Shown: positions 17,501 to 22,416 of the stretch, piece by piece
Layout of the letters: every line of letters begins with the position of its first letter
How positions within the stretch are numbered: the first letter of the stretch is position 1
Source of the DNA: a virus
Strand: one strand, 5' to 3'
Virus record (IMG/VR): IMGVR_UViG_3300025120_000254
Coordinates: 1 to 33,857 of that record
Length of the DNA stretch: 33,857 bases
Position numbers and translations under genes: made by a program
The notes under the pieces: generated by a model
Database searches by the model: none
What the model was told of the DNA's origin: nothing
The model's input: only the letters and a program-made list of their open reading frames with translations

Positions 17501-18463
17501 TGAAAGATCCACTGTCCTTAGGCTGTAATTTTTCACACCTATTATATCATTCTCAGGATCTATGTCAGCCGTGGTAGTGATATCTCTGATCTGAAGTATA
17601 CCATACATGGCATCGTGATTTCCACACTGATAATACAAAGTGTCTGGTGCACCTGTAGTAGGCACTGTGAATGTCACTGTTCCGTAATCAGTTCCGTTGT
17701 TTGTCACACCCGTATCAAATATAGTAGATGTTGACCCGTCCTCAGACACCTTGCTCTTGTAAGGTTCGGTCATTATCCAGAAAGGATGTCCTTTGACATT
17801 TACGTTGAATTTGTATGTGTTGCCCCTGTACAGTTTTAGTATCGGATTCCTCTCATTTTCTCTGTGTGGGAAACTGTAAGCCCTTGCAGAACTTCCATCG
17901 CTTTCTGCTATCTCTACACTGTATTCTGCCACTGCCGATGGTCCAACAGAATCTATCTCAATAGATCCAGGTCCTTCCGGCACCCAGTAGTACTCTCTGT
18001 AATTGACCAATTTGTCATAGTCAATTGCTGGATTCCAGCTGTACACTGTTTCTTTGTTTAGCTTGTCATGGTTGTCAACGTTACCACCGAAGTATTTGAT
18101 CTGGTTGATGTAGTCGTCATAGGTACCTGTGAATTTTACCTGATCCTCTGGGTTAATCGACGTTGTGTCCTTGTCCGTGTAAGTGACTGCTGGTTCCAGT
18201 TGGTATGACATCCTATCCCTGCTGGTAGCAGTCAAATATCTGTCGTTGACATCTCTGGTGTAGGCGTCCTGCCTACCTATAAATCCATCCAGTCTCTCCA
18301 GCGAACCTTTCTGCACCAACGGATCCATTGTACTTGCAAGAAATCTTTGGTTGCTGTCTGTCCTGTAAAATGAAGGTAGGTGTTGAACAGTTCTCCGGTA
18401 CTCGTTGGTACCTTGTTTTACAACTTCATTACTTGTTAATGGATTTGTTGGACTGTCAGCCAT
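5585..18463 (-). CDS. Giant multidomain baseplate/tail structural protein (4292 aa), in the gp7 position
   Basis: One uninterrupted frame takes up about 38% of the window. It directly follows gp6 (TAATG junction), the place of the wedge protein gp7 in T4, but it is about four times longer than T4 gp7 (1032 aa). Domains visible by eye: cupredoxin-like, residues 180-295 (His226, Cys280, His283, Met286); a segment with AWSRYNRWFHKSIIEE and RAKRPIIEF, near 407-446; CBM5/12-like segments near 1663-1710 and 3400-3448; FG-GAP-like propeller repeats, about 2100-2570; GGSGYTKTPTVTIVGG at 3223-3238; repeated GDGSTxxF beta modules from about 3555 to the end; and an FIDKERIEYF...RRGTLGT module at 4128-4154. 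DGST/DGSS tetrapeptides occur about twenty times. It is probably a wedge-attached scaffold carrying host-binding domains. The gp7 equivalence is by gene order only. Confidence 0.8.
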   Translation of the reverse strand: MADSPTNPLTSNEVVKQGTNEYRRTVQHLPSFYRTDSNQRFLASTMDPLVQKGSLERLDGFIGRQDAYTRDVNDRYLTATSRDRMSYQLEPAVTYTDKDTTSINPEDQVKFTGTYDDYINQIKYFGGNVDNHDKLNKETVYSWNPAIDYDKLVNYREYYWVPEGPGSIEIDSVGPSAVAEYSVEIAESDGSSARAYSFPHRENERNPILKLYRGNTYKFNVNVKGHPFWIMTEPYKSKVSEDGSTSTIFDTGVTNNGTDYGTVTFTVPTTGAPDTLYYQCGNHDAMYGILQIRDITTTADIDPENDIIGVKNYSLRTVDLSNGMKVKFTSSKVPTAYQNKEYYVEGVGEGITLTDIDDLITPASYATESTILYDSVGYDSRPYAKAYYTPETTDYITIKRDSLDQNAWSRYNRWFHKSIIEETARVGGYTPTLNEDDRAKRPIIEFDSGLALYNHGIVAKRSVTLYDTVTTDAFSNVVLQTGYIVDGLALAEGMRVIFAADTDPTVKGRIYKVSFANAGDSSQVISLTQEDDGVPGVNDSVFIEFGTNNQGKTFFYDLATTSWKESQQKTGVNQQPLFSMFDNNHVSFDDATTYPNSSFAGAKVFEFATSDTATKDTVLGIKVKYNTINNVGDIVFDSDHTSGSFTYKSGTTTVTKKLGEGHLHYTTGRTTHNSRSSWIKRTTDSKQRVVRTYIVDATEKQLFPIDFYKESASLTDLETSVSVNGIRKTLTTDYTLVNGTTNRYVKFVKELDVDDQVKIAGYSSVNKVSTKGIYEVPQNLSTNSLNQQLGTFTFGQILNHVRDILDRNQDVTGAIPGVSNLRDKPDARLKGGSIHQHEAPLLPAVFNLIDQDANAITAIDYASREYEKWYNAFLTHAIGTAYEGVAADRVDEIITAITPGRNSSFPFYYEDMIGWGENVSTRSYTVMGASQTEYALDSQHSITTTSNRAVYVYLNGVQLLLGTDYTFSTVDDTVVISKALVEGDKVVIKDYGDTTGSYMPPSPTKLGMYPKFTPETFTDTTYLTDTAVIRKHDGSIIKAYGDERDALILELEKRIYNNLKTSYDASLIDINDVMPSAFGSTEYTLNQINNVMGTDFYEWAGRNNVQYINNTAFTEGSPFTYNYARSRGRLIDENLPGHWRGIYKYFYDTDAPHVRPWEMFGHSEKPTDWETLYGPAPYTSANDILWTAIETEPGRYGKPGIKSYLPVDASGNLLDPLGAKLVANYDIPGRQNAWKFGDQAPAETAWRRSSSFPFTAMKTLALTKPAKFFSNFFDPSRLTTNVSGNQIDTDTGLRRTLATAKYHLETETDTATGITTRYQTAGYQPYVVNYLVSRNLDAKVFYYDKMKDLKVQLSYKLGGFTDKENIKVLTDSVSPGSTAGSKFIPDENYKILFRTSNPVESFYYSGVLIEKNTDISQDGSTVLGGYKVLGYSTIKPYFNFNYPVKTATEAPVSVPGSLQVKRYATYQEVTQTIPYGHIFNTIQDVTDFLFGYGNWLESQGFKFNKFSTELKETLNWENAVREFLFWTTQEWAPGSAVTVSPAADGFELDTENSVVGKLRNLSGDYSILDSGGRKIDIGELSTKRIGKTFELAIKSDTVGLYNVALNTVQKEHLLLFDNNTVFSDIIYEPSTGFRQQRLKLVGWKTAGWNGDYYAPGFVFDAAQVTYWLANTDYRIGDSVEYQGKFYVSKINQNSGSTFVTANWTQKDDKPAPQLIPNFEYKIAQFNDFYELESNNFDESQQQLAQRLIGYQSRDYLENLFVNDVSQYKFYQGYIREKGTQNAINKILKAKYEGEDINLALYPEWMIRTGAFGNTDSTENVQIVLKDNEIRKNPQSIELLDNTNDTVSYKGSQGIAKANFYYKPVDYTATSTFSRLDYTKEGVSRDISQIFKTAGYPQLNQVQHTAFDITDLVNLDINSITANELIWIANKTNKDWDVFRVTSAGIKISTLVLINENTQLEITFTGSHNLSAGSTTTLADYFAISNSEEASLNGVYQVKATPSHKTVIIDYTGNVGFIPALEDGSTADSYGNVYKFVSVRLSSMDNVNDLIDYSAYRDKNTAIEQAGDTVFADADSSGLWRVYEKQDPYTRSLILSPDTTTAEQEFGHRIVARNDGRAMVVSAPGKGQGELAFFFRSSANAGTTFLQQATVTMTENDDNTSRLGESLSISTDENYVVAGAPYTNTLDSDGSTRQLNSGLVKVYLWDPASFKYGILNTISPPTDGSSSNDGLNFGWQHKISEPGTDSVRTTPTKYLFISAPGHDSDQGRVYMYTWGVGADGSTYDTWTQNYTIEAPDSGEGHRFGHRLAANDNGDILAVSSLAPGNAGKVEIFRRTSQSNDGSTQNSFALTQTLTGVSADGSSLNTGFGESIAMSKDGTTLIIGAPGVDDGSTSQIDGGAVYYYKWNADASTNTYTLQQTILAPETQNNMKFGTTLDINQEGKRLVIGAEQFATFREMKFDSGETTFDLQDTDIVDLNTGSGGAFTATMYNTKFVIDDMLVTDSVSGNDDFGRGVCIIDNEVLVGSPKDEGNTGIADDGTVTNFDLTTNGEYAWKNLTTETALIDVDKLGQVFEFNNKSKQIRDHYDLYDPIKGRILGVADREIDIKTAWDPATYNFGSNPNSKTPWAEDHIGEVWWDLSTVKWLWYEQDTQEYKQNNWGKLFPGSSVDVYEWTESRLLPSEWNLRPEGTTETISGTPLYGDDSQYTVKQRYDSRLDRFVNYYYYWVKGKSTLPQNGKRKNTVAYVANLITNPIGFDFKYYAITDTNKLQIFNVNDLVNDDIVLNIDIRTNAFEGDAHSIWKLAREGDEDFRPGVSVEARWWDSLVGKNDTGDLVPDPELPVNERYGSNVRPRQSWYVDRYSALKEIIDYSNTVLKKNQLVGQINLTNLDSKEPEPTAQSLEWDATIDTYAELTYLNTADLSGSVKYLVKADETANNYWAIYTWDGTEFTRTKLQTYNTSAYWTYTDWYGTDPAVHGMLHDENTKIDKQVTFQYELDSLDLAIGKHVKVTSADTGGWKLFMKTATGYTNVGTENGTIRLSTKLYDYAQDATGFAGADNFDDNFFDQEPSTETRKILTALRDDLFINDLAIEYNTLFFTGLRKVLSEQTYVDWMFKTSFINVKNSVRQLDQRKTYTTGTDSWIESYINEVKPFHTKLREYRLGYDKTETQDGLFSDFDNPTFYDSATGKIRPLNVDLDTAKLTEYPWQMWVDYHKKYVTSITVTAGGSGYTKTPTVTIVGGTVASTGPFQLQATSSSGSTSGTYGYYYPLFSSQTQAEIWDSQNGGSGTTNTYTFDGYTATFYGPSTSITATSTKSGSYKLYETPTVTAATATATIQDGKVSRITVTGIGANYTATPKVVISGGASDGSTPTDTARAYANLDNDLVRGFDTTVKFDRVSSTSRVTDWTASTSYAYNDLLRHANQLYKVTNAFTSTTDFDEGIGNLYKVYGNEIGLTAADRTKGFYTPGSGMPGNELDQVMTGVDYGGTMVTGLLFSQEAGWDKAGWYDFPWDNYGESRIKAFRADGTNNDYTFDTAPANTDVYQVYITQDDSTRKKLNDVIRGDGSTVRFAISEIPELNALVEFIPFDDDGVLTPTDDRTLDSIVKGGLFTSALGHAPSDIVLEGDDFVSPDTSYAPEEVVPGQMFDTVDIKVYTSPESGVPFISEKNYRGDGTTTVFSIGDFPGTLGSVTVAVDGSVKKGSALDSTVSDYTIDLANKTITFDSAPANHSQISTKVFAISGENYRVLNTFTGDGSTTAYLTSTRGEFNLDSTSSDIYVTVDGVPTTAYSSTTSANTITVTFTTAPGADTYIQIAGFNKSTTSTRSFASVRSEAITYDGSTNRYSLTYPPGAIGPFSGLTIVELNGRVLRGPDNTYYVGDGSTYTYGVVSGLEDDSTVDPSKTISSASQVEVFVNGVQKDLNTHYTVDTGNNNINFRTDSVPTATDVICISTLVDHQYFVDGGSDADLVLVTSAITSPYSLSASDVLSVTTFNNALGMKQRREVLEGRGSGVFKLRFDTLNAGYTYAWLNGVQLIQGSDYTVSGNTITVNGRTIVSTDRLDVMYFAVDTAVSATGFRIFKDMMNRTFYKRISKTSTSKLTLDMTAGTQTITVEDAALLPTPNASANVPGVVFIDKERIEYFTKSGNTLGQLRRGTLGTGIKEHGSGTEVVDASGTQTIPYADTVYTNTFTGDGSTATFALSQTPASASELDIFIGGQRLLLTSEDGSTINYSVDGSTTAVTLSTVPASGTQVKILHKRGQVWYTAADGNPADGKGLQASTTQQAEFIANEPTNAPE
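5594..7801 (-). repeat. Tandem GDGSTxxF beta modules at the C-terminus of the giant protein
   Basis: From residue about 3555 to the end the pattern GDG(S/T)TxxF recurs every 70-120 residues (RGDGSTVRF, RGDGTTTVF, TGDGSTTAY, YDGSTNRYS, VGDGSTYTY, TGDGSTATF). Each is usually followed by a V(F/Y)VNG or similar strand and a DYT strand. These are small beta sandwiches found in tandem in many phage tail proteins. The run suggests a long flexible arm built of repeated modules. Confidence 0.65.
10754..12166 (-). repeat. FG-GAP-like beta-propeller repeats within the giant protein
   Basis: Residues about 2100-2570 carry at least five repeats. Each has an FG(H/E/T)xxx opening and a (V/L)(V/I)(S/G)AP-like strand. 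Examples are FGHRIVARNDGRAMVVSAPG, LGESLSISTDENYVVAGAP, FGHRLAANDNGDILAVSS, FGESIAMSKDGTTLIIGAPG and FGTTLDINQEGKRLVIGA. Several are followed by VYxYxW. This is the signature of integrin-alpha-type FG-GAP blades, which fold as a propeller and often bind ligands or calcium. The repeats are strongly diverged at the DNA level. Confidence 0.7.
13328..13486 (-). other. Carbohydrate-binding-module-like segment (CBM5/12 type) within the giant protein
   Basis: Residues 1660-1712 contain YWLANTDYRIGDSVEYQGKF, then YVSKINQNSG and NWTQKDD. The spacing YxxGDxVxYxGxxYxx...xxW is that of small chitin/cellulose-binding modules (CBM5/12). A second, weaker copy lies at residues 3400-3448 (WTASTSYAYNDLLRHANQLY). 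Such modules in a baseplate protein would fit binding of surface polysaccharide. The identification is by motif only. Confidence 0.45.
17579..17926 (-). other. Cupredoxin-like domain within the giant protein
   Basis: Residues 180-295 of the giant protein read as a small beta sandwich. It contains GHPFWIM (His226), a GTVTFTVP strand, and the closing motif YYQCGNHDAMYG (Cys280, His283, Met286). This His...Cys-x2-His-x2-Met set is that of type 1 copper proteins of the plastocyanin/azurin fold. The same pattern occurs in many marine bacterial extracellular proteins. All four candidate ligands are present, so copper binding is possible. The domain may equally serve only as a structural or adhesive sandwich. 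Confidence 0.65.
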
Positions 18464-21400
18464 TAGTATCCTGATCCACTACTGCCCGAACTCGAACTTG
18501 AGCCTGAACTTGTTGTAGTGGAGCCTGATACTGCTGATCCTGATGTAGTGTTTGTCGTGGCAGTTGATGTTGATGTAACCACAGTGCCTGAGGATGCCAG
18601 TTGATTGGCTCCTAGTGCAGTTATGATAGAAACATCATCAACGGTGGCCCCACTGATAAAAATTTCGTCCGCCGCTGAATTCAGCTGGAATAAAGATCCA
18701 AACGCCTGTCCTGATTGATTTGGTACAATTACCACAGTCAGTAAGTCTGGAGCCAACTGGTTATGTACGTAAGCGGCTAATTCCGTGAAATAAAATGCAT
18801 CACCAAAATCCCAGTTGTCCAACGCAAAGAATTCATTAATTGCGGCAATCACACGTGTCTTTATGACTGCGTCTGATATGTTTGTTTTTAAATTTTTTAC
18901 AACTTTGAAAGTTGCTTGTAGTTGTTCTTCTGCATTGGTACCAAACAATATTTTATATTTCACTGGATGATACACTATCTGGTCTGAAAGTGATTTCAAA
19001 GGATTTAGCGTTCCTGAATAACTGATACGTAATTGATCCGCTGTGGATGTGCTTGGCATCGTGCCACCGTCTTGCAAGTAAATTCTAAACAGGTTATCAT
19101 AAGTCCTTTCCAACAGGTACACATCTACAATGTTAGAAACACTCGGATCAATCCTTGTCTCCTGTCCTGCGTGATGTTTGTATTGGAAGTCTATAGAACT
19201 CCTACCTTTCCTAGCAATGTAGTCAGTGCTTGTTGTAAGTGTGTTTGTGGTTGAACTATAAGACTTAATCACATCCTCGGCTGGGGCATAAAAATAAAAC
19301 AGCTGACCGTCTGTGTAGTTCCCAGTGCCAAGAGTTATATCGGCTTCATTTTTGCTGACAACGAAATTAGATGCCGCGTATGGTCTAAATCTTTCTATGT
19401 TGTTGTAAGACAGGTATTTCTCAAAGTAAACAAATTTAGTAGACTCCGAAACTGTGGGTTCAATGAATATATCAAATATTTCAGGATTGTCCACCACTCC
19501 GTCGTCGTCTTCATCGAAGAAACCAACCTTGACCTTCCTGTTGTCCTGGAAGCCGTCTGATTCGGTCACTGTGTCTACCACCTGCCAACTTATAGGGTAA
19601 CCTATGCTGTTGCCCGACGAAACGATGCTGTTTGTCTTTAAAATTTTCACTGTGTCTTTTACACTCTTTCCTGTCTTGTAATCGTAAATTTTTTCTTCAA
19701 GATCATAGTGGAACTTGTTTTGTGATTCTGATTCAAATATGTAATCCAACTTCCTGTATTGCACAGTGTAGGTGTTTCCATCGTTGGTGAACTTGAACCA
19801 CCAACTCGCGTCTACGTTGGTGCCTGCTGTGCTACCTTGATTTCCTAGATCAAACACTGAGCTTGTCGACAAGTTAGTTGATGTTATTACCTTCCATGTT
19901 TCTGTGTCTATGTCATATCTAAGACCAAAATCTTCATAGTCCTCAACCCTCTCAATGATGTCTGCTTCCAGTGTAGATGTAAATGAGGTTGTTAGGTTTG
20001 GAATAATTGCATTTATCACAGAACCGTCTGGCACAATGTTGTTGAGTGTCACAGGTCCTACCCCTGATTCTAAATTTCCTATTCCACCGTTGGCACCATC
20101 TAAGACCACTGCACCTATCTTGGCCCATAGTCTATCTTCTGCGTTGTCTGTTGTTGAAGTAACCAAAGTGCCGTTCAAGAACTTCCTCGTGTCAGGTGAA
20201 GTAAATTTGATCAATGCTCCTGATTTTGCATACTTCAAATTAGAAGTTGCCGAATCACCTAATGCTAGGGCACCCCCTGATGTGAAATATCCAGTATTGG
20301 TGTTAGTGGACGTGGTTGTTGAATTCCATGTTGTTGAAAGTGTGCTTACATCCTTGGTTGGATATTTCAAATAATAGAACTGCCTTGCGTATGCCTCTTT
20401 CAGTTTGGCCTCCACAGATGTGTCTATGGTGGACTGTATGTCACTCCTGTTGTTGAATGAGAAAGTGAACTGCTGAATTGACTCTTCCCTGTAGAGTATT
20501 CCATCCTCTGCGAACACACTTACATTCGAGTACGCACCAGTTGGGTCTAAAATTTCTTTTGCCCTTGAGATCCCCGATGCCGATCTGTTCACAGATCTCA
20601 CTTTAACGATCTCCTGTGAAGCCGACAGAGGAACCACTTGGTAGTCCTCGGCAGTTATCATCCTGTTCTGTGAATAGTAAACCTGTGATGCTTTTTCTTT
20701 TATGGATTCATTAGACTCAGTTGCGGCAGAGTTGTAAACACTGGATTTGAGGCTAACACTCATCGACAATGATTGCTGTGCACCGTTGGTGTCTGTGTAT
20801 GGCACCGTTAACTGAACACTTTGCATATCGGCTGGTTGTATGCCAAACTTGGCATTGTCGCTGACCCTGTAGTATGTCCTAAAACTGCCTAGTGGTATGT
20901 TTGAAAAATTTCCGTCACCAAAAACTAAATCTACTGCATCGTTATTTTTAGTAACAACATTGTATGTATTTCTTTCTCCTTTTGCTAAAGAGTTGTAAAT
21001 TGCATTGTTCCCAGACAGTGCAGGCACCTTGGTCCATGCCTCTGACAGCTGTCCAAATTGATCTAACTTGTATAGCCAAAAATCTGTATCGTTGATGTTT
21101 GTTGTTTCTAAACTCTTTATGTAATTGGTCACGGAAGTTTCAACAGAAAACTCTTGATTTTGCATTGTACCTTGTTTGAAAAGAAAAAAGAATCCTGTGT
21201 TGTTTGAACTGTCACCAGAACCGTCTGTCCTGTATGTGTATGTCAGTCCCGTACCTGGCACAGGTGATGATTCATATATTGAATCTGATTCTGTAATCGT
21301 GCTCGACACAATTTCGAAACTTCTGGTTATACCGCCTACACTTTTTGAAAAATTGAATATGGGCAGATCCAACTGGTTAGAACTCAAGGTGTAGACTTCT

Positions 21401-21951
21401 GTGTCTATGCCGCCTATCTTTGCAGACTCCCTTGGATTGCCAAACAGTTGTCCCGTTTGGTTTGCCGCATTCAATATGGCAGTGAACTGCTCTCTGTAGT
21501 TGGCGTTTGCGGAATCATTCCATATTACATTTGAATTTGCTAAATTTGTTCCTGAACTGTCTAGCACATCTTGTGTTGTTGACATGCTATCTATCTTCAA
21601 TAGTCCGGTTGCAGGTTTGTTTCTCTTGGCGTTGTAGTTGATAAGACGTGCTAATCTTAAAACTGAATTTCTTCTTTCCGCAGTTTCAAGGAAGTTCTCT
21701 CTGGCATTCAAATCTACTCTGAATGATAGGGCCTGTGAGATGTATGCTATCAGATCTATAAGTGCCACGTACTCTGAACTCTCCACAAAATCATTGAAAT
21801 CATCTGGGTAGTTCTCACGGAGATAGGCAACCATGGTCCTTCTCAGTGTTTCAAAATCATATGATTTGAAATCCGCCTGTTGGAATGCCTGGTAGATCTT
21901 TCTCCAATCTTCCGCTACTAGTAATCTGTTCTGTCTATCTGTTGTGGCCAT
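18463..21951 (-). CDS. gp6: Baseplate wedge protein gp6
   Basis: A 1162-residue protein whose N-terminus (VAEDWRKIYQAFQQADFKSY, then LRENYPDDFNDFVESSEYVA and ALSFRVDLNARENFLETAER) is characteristic of gp6 of T4-like marine phages. gp6 forms the ring joining the baseplate wedges. A C-terminal part near residues 985-1125, with INEFFALDNWDFGDAFYFTE, resembles the baseplate J-type end domain. T4 gp6 is 660 residues, so this version carries a large extra middle region. The last ~40 residues are almost only Ser, Thr and Gly and end GSGY. It lies 42 bases after gp25 and overlaps the giant gene start by one base. No good Shine-Dalgarno site precedes ATG 21951; a CATAAATA element lies 14 bases upstream. 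Confidence 0.92.
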   Translation of the reverse strand: MATTDRQNRLLVAEDWRKIYQAFQQADFKSYDFETLRRTMVAYLRENYPDDFNDFVESSEYVALIDLIAYISQALSFRVDLNARENFLETAERRNSVLRLARLINYNAKRNKPATGLLKIDSMSTTQDVLDSSGTNLANSNVIWNDSANANYREQFTAILNAANQTGQLFGNPRESAKIGGIDTEVYTLSSNQLDLPIFNFSKSVGGITRSFEIVSSTITESDSIYESSPVPGTGLTYTYRTDGSGDSSNNTGFFFLFKQGTMQNQEFSVETSVTNYIKSLETTNINDTDFWLYKLDQFGQLSEAWTKVPALSGNNAIYNSLAKGERNTYNVVTKNNDAVDLVFGDGNFSNIPLGSFRTYYRVSDNAKFGIQPADMQSVQLTVPYTDTNGAQQSLSMSVSLKSSVYNSAATESNESIKEKASQVYYSQNRMITAEDYQVVPLSASQEIVKVRSVNRSASGISRAKEILDPTGAYSNVSVFAEDGILYREESIQQFTFSFNNRSDIQSTIDTSVEAKLKEAYARQFYYLKYPTKDVSTLSTTWNSTTTSTNTNTGYFTSGGALALGDSATSNLKYAKSGALIKFTSPDTRKFLNGTLVTSTTDNAEDRLWAKIGAVVLDGANGGIGNLESGVGPVTLNNIVPDGSVINAIIPNLTTSFTSTLEADIIERVEDYEDFGLRYDIDTETWKVITSTNLSTSSVFDLGNQGSTAGTNVDASWWFKFTNDGNTYTVQYRKLDYIFESESQNKFHYDLEEKIYDYKTGKSVKDTVKILKTNSIVSSGNSIGYPISWQVVDTVTESDGFQDNRKVKVGFFDEDDDGVVDNPEIFDIFIEPTVSESTKFVYFEKYLSYNNIERFRPYAASNFVVSKNEADITLGTGNYTDGQLFYFYAPAEDVIKSYSSTTNTLTTSTDYIARKGRSSIDFQYKHHAGQETRIDPSVSNIVDVYLLERTYDNLFRIYLQDGGTMPSTSTADQLRISYSGTLNPLKSLSDQIVYHPVKYKILFGTNAEEQLQATFKVVKNLKTNISDAVIKTRVIAAINEFFALDNWDFGDAFYFTELAAYVHNQLAPDLLTVVIVPNQSGQAFGSLFQLNSAADEIFISGATVDDVSIITALGANQLASSGTVVTSTSTATTNTTSGSAVSGSTTTSSGSSSSSGSSGSGY

Positions 21952-21965
21952 TGTGTATACAACGG

Positions 21966-21973
21966 TATTTATG
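21966..21973 (-). promoter_or_regulatory. Candidate late-promoter-like element before gp6
   Basis: CATAAATA on the minus strand differs by one base from the T4 late octamer TATAAATA. It is in the 42-base gap between gp25 and gp6, only 14 bases before the gp6 ATG, so a transcript would be nearly leaderless. The same TAAATACCGTT string also lies just before the nuclease start at 33683. A chance AT-rich match is possible. Confidence 0.3.
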
Positions 21974-21993
21974 TGTTAGGAAATATGCGTATA

Positions 21994-22407
21994 TTAAGAT
22001 AGGCGCAATAGTGAGTTCTCGTCGAAATTGAATCTCAATTTCTCCGTGATGTTCAGTGGCACATAGGTTATAGTGGCCTGTATGGCTATGCCCTTGTCCG
22101 CTTCTGTTACAAATATCTCCTCCGTGGCTATACGTGGATCTGCGTTGAGATTGGCAGTGATGTCCTCGACAATGGCGTCTTTAAGTTGTTCTGTGAATGG
22201 TTCGAATATGGCATCATATATTATAGTGCCAAACTCAGGGTTCTCGACCCTCTCGCCCTTACGTATGCTTAGTCTATTGATGAGATCTTGCTTGGCAACC
22301 TCGAAGTCGTACAGCTTAAAGTTCTGCTTGTCCGCACGCGAACTGAAACCCTTAAAGGTCACCGTCTTGTTTGATAAATCTCCTGATCCTGAATCTCCGT
22401 ATGCCAT
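21994..22407 (-). CDS. gp25: Baseplate wedge protein gp25
   Basis: A 137-residue protein, close to the 132 residues of T4 gp25. It has the gpW/gp25 family core: KQDLINRLSIRKGERVENPEF, followed by GT and FEPFTEQL, then a two-strand ending with ATITYVPLNITEKLRF. gp25 is the small sheath-initiator-like wedge protein that works with gp6 and gp53 and starts sheath polymerisation on the baseplate. It sits between gp5 and gp6, 9 bases after the gp5 stop. The identification is firm from sequence pattern, length and order. Confidence 0.94.
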   Translation of the reverse strand: MAYGDSGSGDLSNKTVTFKGFSSRADKQNFKLYDFEVAKQDLINRLSIRKGERVENPEFGTIIYDAIFEPFTEQLKDAIVEDITANLNADPRIATEEIFVTEADKGIAIQATITYVPLNITEKLRFNFDENSLLRLS

Positions 22408-22416
22408 ATACTATAT

